From NCBI RefSeq assembly GCF_013488225.1, contig NZ_CP041238.1, positions 1,947,501 to 2,011,500 on the forward strand: a stretch of 64,000 nucleotides of DNA, written 5' to 3'. Origin of the DNA: Sinorhizobium mexicanum. GTDB lineage: Bacteria > Pseudomonadota > Alphaproteobacteria > Rhizobiales > Rhizobiaceae. Positions 57,301 through 64,000 of the stretch are shown here, one piece after another. Each line of letters opens with the position of its first letter. The stretch's first letter is position 1. The position numbers and the translations under genes are program-made. The notes under the pieces are model-generated. The model had not been told where the DNA came from. It made no database searches and was given only the letters and a program-made list of their open reading frames with translations.

Positions 57301-58443
57301 CTAGAAGTTGCAATTTACAACCTCTAACCGCCATGTATCGTCCGATGGCGCACCGTAGCGGACGGCCCGGATTTTGCCTTTGTCGAACAGCGCTTCCATT
57401 GCCGCCGCCAACATCTTCGGCGTCGTTCCCTCCCGCTTCGGATGGCCGCCAAAAACCCTCGGCCCATAGTTCTGTGCCTTTGGATTGGCGGAAACATTGA
57501 TGCCGCGTCCGGTATGCAGCGAGAGCAAGGCCAGGAACACCCGTTCGGCCCTGTCCGCTTGCCCGATATCGGCGCCGGCCCGCTTGGGCTTGTCGGTGCA
57601 GCGATAGCAGCCGAGTTCCCATTTGAGGTTCACGACGCGGCCCAACGGGCCATAGTTCGACTTCCTGTTGACGAGCTGCCGCCGGCCGTCATCATCCGGC
57701 CCTTCGGTATCGTCCGGGCGGCACATGTCGATCTGATTGCGGATGGAGTTCAGCCAGCCGGTGGAACCAGAGTTGCCGGTCTTGTCGCGCATGCCGGAAA
57801 GCGACGGATGCGCAAGCAAGATCACCGTCGTCCCCCATCCCTTGGCGAGACGGCGAAGATACCCGCCGATCTTGGTCGCGGCCGAACGGTCGAGTTCCTG
57901 CACCTCGGCGGTCTGCGCTCGGTTGTCGATGATGACAAGCACCGGGGTGATTGCGTCGACGGTGTTTTGTAGCGTGTCGAACAGCGGCGTCTTTTTGACG
58001 GCATTGCGGCCTTGAAACAGCACCTTGTCGTGCATAACGAGATCGGCGATTTGCAGCCGGTAGAGCCTGCGAATTTCGAAAATCTCGGATGCGGCGATAT
58101 CGCGGATGCGTCGCCAGCATTCGTCTTGATCGTCCTCGGTGGTGAGATAGAGCACCGGGCCGCGCAAATTGACGGGACGTCCGAGCCAAAAGCTTTCCGG
58201 GTAATCCCGAGGGGAAAGCGCGACGGCGCAAGCGAGCTGCAGCATGAGGAGACTTTTGCCGACGGCCCCGGCGCCGGTCAGATAGTTGACGTCGTTTTGC
58301 AGAAACAGGCCGTGGCCGTCCACGTATTCGAGCGGCGGCGGTTCGCCATAGGCAAATTCGCTTGCCTTGACGAGCGGCAGGAGCGGCGGTTTTCGGGTCT
58401 GCCCGCCTCCACCATTTCCCCCGTCGTTCGGATCGTGCCTCAT
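57301..58443 (-). CDS. RepA-type AAA ATPase/helicase, element-borne
   Basis: A 380-aa RecA-fold helicase of the AAA_25/RepA group. Walker A is GAGAVGKS (residues 57-64), the following acidic TTEDDQDECWRRIRDI, Walker B VLVIIDNRAQ and the sensor VILLAHPSLSGMRDK are all intact. No primase domain is fused. In satellites and small plasmids this type supports autonomous replication. The ATG overlaps the end of the upstream 85-aa gene by four bases (ATGA). Confidence 0.85.
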   Translation of the reverse strand: MRHDPNDGGNGGGGQTRKPPLLPLVKASEFAYGEPPPLEYVDGHGLFLQNDVNYLTGAGAVGKSLLMLQLACAVALSPRDYPESFWLGRPVNLRGPVLYLTTEDDQDECWRRIRDIAASEIFEIRRLYRLQIADLVMHDKVLFQGRNAVKKTPLFDTLQNTVDAITPVLVIIDNRAQTAEVQELDRSAATKIGGYLRRLAKGWGTTVILLAHPSLSGMRDKTGNSGSTGWLNSIRNQIDMCRPDDTEGPDDDGRRQLVNRKSNYGPLGRVVNLKWELGCYRCTDKPKRAGADIGQADRAERVFLALLSLHTGRGINVSANPKAQNYGPRVFGGHPKREGTTPKMLAAAMEALFDKGKIRAVRYGAPSDDTWRLEVVNCNF

Positions 58444-58697
58444 TGCCGTGTTCCCGGCTCGACAACGGCAACGCCGTCAACATCGATCACCGCAAGACGG
58501 ATGCCCGCAACGGTGGCGACATCGCTCAAGAAATCGGCGCGGGCCTCGCGATAGGCGGCAAGGAAACGGCGCCGGGCGCGTGGTTGCCGAATCGCATCCG
58601 GGAAATCCGGTTCCCATCCGCATTCGAGGTGATTGCCGTCGAGCTTGAACGTCACGCGATAGCCGAACGGTAAAGCGAAAGAACGATTGTGATCCAT
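58440..58697 (-). CDS. hypothetical protein, 85 aa
   Basis: The start at 58697 has CAGGAGAG upstream. It begins MDHNRSFALPFGYRVTFKLD and has a LECGWEPDFPD segment; the pattern resembles small proteins that precede helicase genes in alphaproteobacterial elements. Coupled to the ATPase gene. The 90-nt nested inverted repeat ends 22 bases upstream of its start. Confidence 0.6.
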   Translation of the reverse strand: MDHNRSFALPFGYRVTFKLDGNHLECGWEPDFPDAIRQPRARRRFLAAYREARADFLSDVATVAGIRLAVIDVDGVAVVEPGTRQ

Positions 58698-58718
58698 TGT
58701 CGGAGTCTCTCCTGCCAA

Positions 58719-58808
58719 GTCGCCTTGACGAGGAGGCCGGGAAACCGCAGAATCGTGTCCTCAAGACAATATCGTGTGGTTTCCCGGCCGTCGCCTCATC
58801 AAGGCGAC
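58719..58808 (-). repeat. 90-nt nested inverted repeat
   Basis: Outer arms GTCGCCTTGA / TCAAGGCGAC and inner arms CCGGGAAACC / GGTTTCCCGG, 10 bases each and perfect, around a 31-base loop containing GACAATAT. It lies between the excisionase-like gene and the 85-aa gene, 22 bases before the latter's start. It could be a structured leader, attenuator or replication origin. Confidence 0.65.
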
Positions 58809-58900
58809 GGCTTTTTGGTTCTCTCCATCAAGCCGGGGTTTTGTGCGGGCCTTGCCGGCCGCTTGGTTAATCTTGGCGATCTTGCCGTGGCTAAAGGTCT

Positions 58901-59206
58901 TCACTTCACTCGGCGGCGATCACCGGGCCAGGCTTCACATATCGGTCGCGAAGATAGCGGCAATACTCGTGTCGCATAAGTGCGCAGCACGTTGCCCTCG
59001 CGATACCAAGACGGCCCCTTGCCACGACGGCGCCGGGCGCGGATGGCATCGGGGCCGATGCCTTCAATGGCGGCAATATCGTAGATGGTGAGCATGAGCG
59101 GCAAGGCGGGATCGGCCGCCAGCTTGTCGAAGACATCGCCGCCGGAAAACCCCTGTTCAGCAAAATAGGCCGCGCGGCGGTTGAATAGTTCTGCTGTCTC
59201 AGTCAT
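58901..59206 (-). CDS. excisionase/AlpA-like DNA-binding protein
   Basis: A 101-aa product. The middle MLTIYDIAAIEGIGPDAIRA and RRRGKGPSWYREGNVLRTY is the AlpA/excisionase (MerR-like winged helix) form, with the basic recognition arm. Such proteins direct excision or control integrase. It is the first gene after the twin operators, reading away from integrase. Confidence 0.65.
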   Translation of the reverse strand: MTETAELFNRRAAYFAEQGFSGGDVFDKLAADPALPLMLTIYDIAAIEGIGPDAIRARRRRGKGPSWYREGNVLRTYATRVLPLSSRPICEAWPGDRRRVK

Positions 59207-59284
59207 GGCGCGTGTTCCTCAATAGAACAGCGCAGAAGCTATCACACTAGCAAGAAGAGAAACAATACAAGAACACACAAAAAG

Positions 59285-59305
59285 ATATTGCCCGCAGGAC
59301 AATAT
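59285..59305. promoter_or_regulatory. near-palindromic operator, copy 1
   Basis: ATATTG-CCCGCAGGA-CAATAT. Second copy 41 bases away, center to center. Lies about 80 bases before the excisionase-like gene. Confidence 0.55.
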
Positions 59306-59325
59306 TATACCAAAGAACGCGGTAA

Positions 59326-59346
59326 ATATTGCCCGCGGGACAATAT
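59326..59346. promoter_or_regulatory. near-palindromic operator, copy 2
   Basis: ATATTG-CCCGCGGGA-CAATAT, differing from copy 1 at one base. It ends two bases from the integrase stop codon. Confidence 0.55.
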
Positions 59347-59347
59347 A

Positions 59348-60526
59348 TCAGTGCTTTATCTTAACGATTTCAGCATTTTCCTTGCCGAACAGATTGATGA
59401 CGTTGGCGCCGCGCTCGACTCCCTTGCGGGCCAAACTTTCGGATTTTTTCACGTAACGCATCGCCATTGCCGGGGTCTTCCAGCCATAGGCTTGCATCAG
59501 CTCGGCGACGTTGGCGCCGTCGATGGCGCTGTGTGTGGCAATCGTCGCCCGAAGCCGGTGCGGGCCGATGCGTGGAATTTCGGCTTCCTTGCAGATTTCC
59601 TCCAGCATCGCCAGCACGTCTTTGTAGCTCACCGGCATCCGCCCGGTTGAATTACTAAACACAAAACCAACCTTATGCGCTTGCGCCGCGATGATCGTCG
59701 CGCCGTCGCTGGAAAGCGCCGTGGCGGTGATCTTCGTCGCCTTGTCGCCGAGTCTTACTTCCATGCGTTTCAGATTGACTTGATCCCACCGGAGGAGCCG
59801 CGCCGCCGAAATCCGCCAGCCGGAAACGGTAATAAACTTGATCAGGTCGGCAACCGGGCCGGTGCGCGTCATCAACGCCGCGATGAAGGCCGGCAACTGT
59901 GTTTCGTCAAGCCATGTATCGTTCACGGTCTCGGTGAAGCGCGGCAGCTTGGCGCAAGGATTGTCGGTGCGAATGTCGTGCAGCATCGCATGCGAAAACA
60001 TCTTCGACAGAACCGCCAAGGCCCGGTTCAGGTCGGTCTTCTTGTGCTTGAATTTCAGCTTCATCGCCGCAATCTCGGCGCGGGTGATATCCTTCACCTT
60101 GCGGCCCTTGAAGGTCGGCAGGATGATGCGGCGATAGCGGCCGGCATAGTCCTTGCGCGTTGACGGTTCCTTGAGTGCCAGATGCTCGGTCTCGAACAGC
60201 TCCCAAAGCTGTTCGATTGTCGGTGCCGATTTCTTTTCAGCCCGAAGCGACTTCGGATCGTCGCCGCCGGCCGCCGTCTGCAAGATGCGTTGCGCTTCGG
60301 CCCGCGCCGTGTCGGCGGTGAAGACACCATGAGCGCCAATCGACATCTTCCGGCCGTCGTCATAGATCGCGAAGTAGGTGAGGGCGAGACCCTTGGCGCC
60401 TTTCCTTGCACGAAGGGCAAAGCCGGTCGTTTTCGAGTCCCTGAACAGCTTTTCCGTCGCGCCGTCCATGAGGCCGTGAACCTTCCGCTCAACGAAATTT
60501 TCGGTGATGTGATATTGCTTGCTCAT
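59348..60526 (-). CDS. tyrosine recombinase/integrase
   Basis: Inserts and removes the element at tRNA-Leu. The 392 aa has an N-terminal arm-binding domain (DUF4102-like, KTTGFALRARKGAKGL), a core-binding domain (about residues 100-195) and the catalytic domain with Arg238 (SGWRISAA), His323 and Arg326 (GPHRLRATIA), Trp349 in the second His position (AYGWKTPAM) and nucleophile Tyr358 (MRYVK). The gene seems complete. Its ribosome binding site GAGGGA lies inside an AATCCCTCGG repeat (reverse complement). Confidence 0.92.
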   Translation of the reverse strand: MSKQYHITENFVERKVHGLMDGATEKLFRDSKTTGFALRARKGAKGLALTYFAIYDDGRKMSIGAHGVFTADTARAEAQRILQTAAGGDDPKSLRAEKKSAPTIEQLWELFETEHLALKEPSTRKDYAGRYRRIILPTFKGRKVKDITRAEIAAMKLKFKHKKTDLNRALAVLSKMFSHAMLHDIRTDNPCAKLPRFTETVNDTWLDETQLPAFIAALMTRTGPVADLIKFITVSGWRISAARLLRWDQVNLKRMEVRLGDKATKITATALSSDGATIIAAQAHKVGFVFSNSTGRMPVSYKDVLAMLEEICKEAEIPRIGPHRLRATIATHSAIDGANVAELMQAYGWKTPAMAMRYVKKSESLARKGVERGANVINLFGKENAEIVKIKH

Positions 60527-60544
60527 GAAAAATCCCTCGGTCGG

Positions 60545-60565
60545 CTAGGGTACGGATTAGGGTAC
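60545..60565 (+). repeat. right copy of 21-base element repeat (two AGGGTAC)
   Basis: Identical to 52060-52080 and in the same orientation. Lies 19 bases upstream of the integrase start, so it may also serve in integrase control. Confidence 0.6.
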
Positions 60566-60685
60566 GGGACGCGCAGGGACTTTCTGTTCCATCTCATACC
60601 AAGTTGATACAGCTAATACCGTTCAACACGCTGGAAATCAATGCTTTCAAGATAATTTAGCGTAATGAGATATAACAAGCCAGAA

Positions 60686-60752
60686 CGAGGGATTTTTGAC
60701 TTAAAATCCCTCGGTTAACACCGTACGGGTTCGATCCCCGTCGTCCGCACCA
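60686..60752 (+). repeat. right attachment site: tRNA-Leu 3' duplication with palindrome
   Basis: 60698-60752 repeats the last 55 bases of tRNA-Leu. Just before it, CGAGGGATTTT (60686-60696) pairs perfectly with AAAATCCCTCG (60703-60713), making an 11-base inverted repeat across the crossover region. No acceptor or D-arm half is present, so it is not a tRNA gene. Confidence 0.85.
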
Positions 60753-60780
60753 AGGCCCCCTTGCGCGGCCGGCCTATCAA

Positions 60781-61485
60781 TCATCCGCCAATATTGCGCA
60801 ATAGCGTTTCAAGCTGACTGAGGTCGGCAATTTCGCGAAAGCGCGGGTGACCTTCCGGTTTCTCGTGATGTTCGAAGGACCAGGTGAGGGTGTGCGGGAC
60901 GTAGACGCCCCAACTGCCTGCCGCGAGCGCAGGGACGATGTCCGATTTCAATGAATTGCCGACCATGAGGCTCCTCGACGGTCCGTCGCCGTGTTGCGAG
61001 AATATCCGCTCATAGGTGGACATGGTCTTGTCGCTCACGATCTCGATGGCGGCGAAGAAGTCGCCGAGACCGGAGGCGGCGAGCTTTCGCTCCTGATCGA
61101 AGAGATCTCCCTTGGTGATCATGACGAGGCGAAAGCGACCGGCGAGGGCCTCGAGTGTCTCCTGGACGTTCGGCAGCGGTTCGACCGGATGGCCAAGCAT
61201 TTCCCGTCCGGCGGCGAGAATTTCGGCGATCACGGACGGCGGCAGGCTGCCACCGCTTACCTCGAGCGCCGTCTCGATCATCGACAGGGTGAAGCCCTTG
61301 ATGCCGAAGCCATAGAGGCCGAGATTGCGCTTTTCGGCCGCGAGCAATCGCGCGGGCAATTCATTCGCGTCGGTGTGGTCTTTCAGCAAATCGACGAAAC
61401 GCTGTTCGGTGAGGCGATAGAACTGTTCGTTCTGCCACAGCGTATCGTCGGCATCGAAACCGATTGTCGTAATCCTGTTCGGCAT
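60781..61485 (-). CDS. HAD-family hydrolase
   Basis: A 234-aa product. Motif I is DADDT at residues 11-15 (IGFDADDTLWQNE), motif II lies in RLVMITKGD, motif III/IV in SLMVGNSLKSDIVPALAAG. The cap is helical. Likely a phosphatase of small phosphorylated compounds; substrate unknown. First core gene after the element and 3 bases from the next gene. Confidence 0.85.
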   Translation of the reverse strand: MPNRITTIGFDADDTLWQNEQFYRLTEQRFVDLLKDHTDANELPARLLAAEKRNLGLYGFGIKGFTLSMIETALEVSGGSLPPSVIAEILAAGREMLGHPVEPLPNVQETLEALAGRFRLVMITKGDLFDQERKLAASGLGDFFAAIEIVSDKTMSTYERIFSQHGDGPSRSLMVGNSLKSDIVPALAAGSWGVYVPHTLTWSFEHHEKPEGHPRFREIADLSQLETLLRNIGG

Positions 61486-61488
61486 GAC

Positions 61489-62076
61489 CTATTGCGCGGC
61501 GATCTTGAATGGCTGGTCGACAGTTGCGCTCTTGCCGCTGTTGATATCATTGAAATGGAAGCGCAGCACGTAGTCGCCGGCCGGCGCGCCGGTCACGTCG
61601 ATTGTCAGCGTCGAGTAGATTTCCTGATTGCGCAGGTAACCGGTGAAGGTGAAATCGCCGAATGCCTTCTGGCTGGCGAGGATTTCGCCCTTTGGGTTGA
61701 GGATATCGAAATCCACCGTGAAACGTGTCTGGATCTTGCCCTTGACGCTCGCTTCCTTCCAGGTGAGCCCCACCGGCTCTACGTAGGATACGATTGCTTC
61801 TCCGGTCTTGAAAATCGGGTCGGTTTTGGGCTCGTACATCGCGTAACCCGCCGGTTCGGCCGTAACGAAGACCGCTTTGCCGATCGCGAAGGGAAGGGTC
61901 TGGGAAAAGTCGCTCACTGCCTGGCGCAGCGTCTCCCGCGCGCCCGCCACGTCGCCAGAGGTCGCCTGCTGTTCCGCTTTCGTGGCGGCATCAGAAAGCG
62001 GACCGGCCAGCGCCGCCGCGTCGGTCGTCGCTACCATCGCGCTTACTGTTGCAAGCAAGAGCAGGTGTTTCGGCAT
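61489..62076 (-). CDS. exported protein of unknown function, 195 aa
   Basis: The start at 62076 (GGGGAGGAA upstream) gives a signal peptide (LLLLATVSAMVATTDAAALA). The mature part is a beta-rich domain (GKIQTRFTVDFDILNPKGE; YLRNQEIYSTLTIDVTGAPA; YVLRFHFNDINSGKSATVDQ), like an immunoglobulin-type or carbohydrate-binding fold. Family not recognised. Directly upstream of the HAD gene in the same direction. Confidence 0.65.
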   Translation of the reverse strand: MPKHLLLLATVSAMVATTDAAALAGPLSDAATKAEQQATSGDVAGARETLRQAVSDFSQTLPFAIGKAVFVTAEPAGYAMYEPKTDPIFKTGEAIVSYVEPVGLTWKEASVKGKIQTRFTVDFDILNPKGEILASQKAFGDFTFTGYLRNQEIYSTLTIDVTGAPAGDYVLRFHFNDINSGKSATVDQPFKIAAQ

Positions 62077-62165
62077 CGAGTTCCTCCCCTGTGCCCATTG
62101 CCTCAAGACTTTCGGTATTTGCAAGGCAAGTCAAGGCATTGCCAAGTCGAGACCAATCGAGGCGC

Positions 62166-63680
62166 TCAGTGTTTCCAGAAGATCGGGGTCAGGATGACGA
62201 GAACGGTCAGGACCTCGAGGCGTCCGAGCAGCATCATCAGCGACAAAAGATAGAGTTCCGGGTCTTCGAGCGTCGAGAAGTTGCCGGCGGGACCGACAAT
62301 GCTGCCAAGCCCGGGACCGACATTGGAAAGGCAGGTAATGACGGCCGAGACTGCCGTGACCAGATCATAGCCGAGCGCTCCCATCACCAGGCTCCCGAAA
62401 ACCCAAAGGAGAATATAGGTTATGAAGAACAGGAAGATTGCGCGCTGCGTATCCCCATCGACGGTGTTGCTGCCGTAGCGCACCGCATAGATCGCATTGG
62501 GATAGACGAGTTTGTTCAATCCGGAGCGGATCGCGTTGAAGAGCACGACGAATCGATAGGCCTTGATGCCGCCGGCGGTCGAGCCGGAGCAACCCCCCAT
62601 GAAGGTGGCGATGAACGCGGTCATGACGACGAAAGGTCCCCATAGACTATAGTCTTCGCTTGCATAGCCGCTGGTCGACAGGATTGAACTGATGTTGAAG
62701 AAGGAGTGCGCCAGCGCGAGATGAAATTCGACGCCGTTCGCCAACCGGTGGTAGACGGCCACCGCCACCGAAAACACAGTGAGGTAGCCGAGAAAGACGC
62801 TGATTTGCGGGTCGCGCAGCGCGTCGAGGCGTCCACGGACGACGAGCACGATCAGGATCGAGAAGGGGAGGCTACAGAGCGTCATGAAGAAGGTGCCGGT
62901 CCACAGCAGCGGAATGCTGCCGAAATAGGCAAATGACGCGTCGTGGGTTGAAAAGCCGCCGGTCGCGACGGTCGACATCGCGTGGTTGATCGCGTCGAAA
63001 CGGTTCATGCCGGTGATGTTGTAGCCGATCGCACAGAGCAGTGTGATCGTGAGATACACGGTGAGGAAGGCGCGGCTGAAGCTTGCGATGCGTGCGAATG
63101 GCTTGTCGCTCGTGTCGGAGGATTCCATCTTGAAGAAGGACATGCCGCCGACCCGCAGGTAGGGGATGACGAAGAGGCCGAGAACGACGATGCCGATGCC
63201 GCCGAGCCAGCAAAGGAGCGAGCGCCATACCAGAAGGCCGGGCGGTGCGTTGTCGAGCCCGACAATGACGGTCGAACCGGTCGTCGTTACCGCGGAAACG
63301 GACTCGAACAGCGCTTGCGCGAAGTCAATGTCGAGCGAGGAGAGCCAGAGCGGGATTGCACCGACGACGGAAAAGACGAGCCAGAGCAGGTTGACCAGAA
63401 GGAAGCCGAATTTTTTCGAGAACGGCGGAGGTCCCGCGCGTGTCGCCATGAAGGTCGCCGCCGAAAGGCCGCCGGTCAGGAAGGCCGTTACTGCGAAGAT
63501 CTGCCAGTCCGCATGTCCGTAGTAGAGGTCGACAAGCGCCGGGACCAACATCGCGCCAGAAAGGTAGAGGCCGAGGATCGCCGCGATGTGGACAGCGTGC
63601 CGGAACAGGGTTGCATTCAAGCTTCGATTTCCCGGAAACAGTTGTCGAACAGGCCAGCGGTTGCCCAGAGCGGTGGCCAT
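62166..63680 (-). CDS. trkH: TrkH-family potassium uptake protein
   Basis: A 504-aa potassium channel-transporter subunit with about ten to eleven hydrophobic helices and four pore-type loops: VTTTGSTVI, MSTVATGGFSTHD, GGCSGSTAGGIKAYR and NVGPGLGSI. It needs TrkA for gating; no trkA is in the window. The start is uncertain by some residues because the N-terminal 20 are not conserved. Confidence 0.92.
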   Translation of the reverse strand: MATALGNRWPVRQLFPGNRSLNATLFRHAVHIAAILGLYLSGAMLVPALVDLYYGHADWQIFAVTAFLTGGLSAATFMATRAGPPPFSKKFGFLLVNLLWLVFSVVGAIPLWLSSLDIDFAQALFESVSAVTTTGSTVIVGLDNAPPGLLVWRSLLCWLGGIGIVVLGLFVIPYLRVGGMSFFKMESSDTSDKPFARIASFSRAFLTVYLTITLLCAIGYNITGMNRFDAINHAMSTVATGGFSTHDASFAYFGSIPLLWTGTFFMTLCSLPFSILIVLVVRGRLDALRDPQISVFLGYLTVFSVAVAVYHRLANGVEFHLALAHSFFNISSILSTSGYASEDYSLWGPFVVMTAFIATFMGGCSGSTAGGIKAYRFVVLFNAIRSGLNKLVYPNAIYAVRYGSNTVDGDTQRAIFLFFITYILLWVFGSLVMGALGYDLVTAVSAVITCLSNVGPGLGSIVGPAGNFSTLEDPELYLLSLMMLLGRLEVLTVLVILTPIFWKH

Positions 63681-63778
63681 ACTGTCTTGCCCGATCGATT
63701 CGTGTCAAATCGATGGCCTCGCGCCAGTCAATGTGCGATAGCGTGAGCCTCGGTAAACGCAATGGATGAGCCTACGTG

Positions 63779-64000
63779 ATGAAGCAGGATGTTGAAAATG
63801 CAGCGCTCGCGCTCCGTGAAATCTTTCCGGCGACGCCACTGCAGCTCAACGATCACCTCAGTGCCCGCTACGGTGCGACAGTCTATCTGAAGCGCGAGGA
63901 TCTCTCGCCCGTGCGCTCCTACAAAATCCGCGGCGCCTTCAACTTCTTCCGCAAGGCGCTTGCCGCCGGGGCTGCGGGAAAGACCTTCGTCTGTGCTTCG
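63779..64000 (+). CDS. ilvA: threonine dehydratase, start of gene (cut by window edge)
   Basis: 74 codons of the N-terminus: LREIFPATPLQLNDHLSARYGA, VYLKREDLSPVRSYKIRGAFNF. The pyridoxal-phosphate lysine is in SYKIRGA. Makes 2-oxobutanoate from threonine for isoleucine synthesis, or degrades serine/threonine. The ATG at 63779 is preceded by an in-frame GTG; either could be used. The rest is outside the window. Confidence 0.9.
   Translation, partial: MKQDVENAALALREIFPATPLQLNDHLSARYGATVYLKREDLSPVRSYKIRGAFNFFRKALAAGAAGKTFVCAS

Larger units (their letters stand above)
51945..60752. mobile_element. integrative element in tRNA-Leu, about 8.75 kb
   Basis: Bounded by a 55-base direct duplication of the tRNA-Leu 3' end (48 of 55 identical, no gaps). 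It carries a tyrosine integrase reading away from the right end, an excisionase-like gene, a RepA-type ATPase, a truncated phage capsid gene, small DNA-binding proteins and unrelated cargo. No terminase, portal, tail or lysis gene is visible, so it is a phage satellite or decayed prophage rather than a complete phage. Integrase is intact, so mobility is possible. Confidence 0.85.

Noticed and set aside
60698..60752. Second tRNA-Leu gene
   Set aside because: Only the 3' part from the anticodon on is present; acceptor 5' strand and D-arm are missing.
60991..62253. 420-aa forward open frame
   Set aside because: Antisense to the HAD hydrolase and the exported protein, both with motifs, signal peptide or ribosome binding sites.

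Overview
The window looks like chromosomal DNA of an alphaproteobacterium of the Rhizobiaceae, most likely Sinorhizobium/Ensifer. The evidence is a 241-aa phosphatidylcholine synthase, a glnB-glnA pair behind a -24/-12 promoter, the recG / sdhE-mfd arrangement, several BA14K/DUF1236/IalB-type exported proteins, and three copies of a RIME1-like intergenic palindrome. No close genome could be compared, so the genus is inference.

Layout. 1-8 kb is accessory: a frameshifted Nudix gene, several small exported or membrane proteins of unknown function, an Omp25/31-type porin and a GlxA-family regulator. Four genes here are preceded by GGAAC-N16-NGTT, the signature of the alphaproteobacterial general-stress sigma factor (EcfG/RpoE2). 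A tRNA-Lys follows. 8-20 kb holds ccdA, an AEC transporter, a UbiH-family hydroxylase, pcs, a quinone oxidoreductase, a complete BMP-type (nucleoside/simple sugar) ABC importer, a FadR-type regulator and a CNNM/CorC-type protein. 20-26 kb is the reverse-strand chain ppiD-like, trpD, trpC, moaC, moeA, with one-base overlaps at its end. 26-39 kb carries a Na/Pi symporter, glmU, glmS, a GNAT acetyltransferase, a DUF502 protein, recG (reverse), sdhE and mfd. 39-51.7 kb carries a FrnE-like DsbA, a YejA-like binding protein, ialB, hspQ, glnA, glnB, the NAD(P)HX repair enzyme, gpt, a CinA-like protein, wrbA, a VOC protein and small conserved proteins.

The main accessory feature is an element of about 8.75 kb inserted in the 3' half of tRNA-Leu(TAA), from 51,945 to 60,698, bounded by a 55-base duplication of the tRNA 3' end. 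It encodes a tyrosine integrase next to the right end, an excisionase-like protein, a RepA-type AAA ATPase, several unknown proteins, a truncated HK97-type capsid protein, two small helix-turn-helix proteins and, on the opposite strand, two AT-richer cargo genes (a DUF2971 protein and a protein with an HHWWPKGLSGFW start). This is the layout of a phage satellite or decayed prophage with possible defence cargo. Its ends carry a non-random set of short repeats (AGGGTAC pairs and AATCCCTCGG decamers), twin near-palindromic operators between integrase and excisionase, and a 90-nt nested inverted repeat before the ATPase genes.

After the element, core genes resume: a HAD hydrolase, an exported protein, a TrkH potassium transporter and the start of threonine dehydratase, which runs off the right edge.
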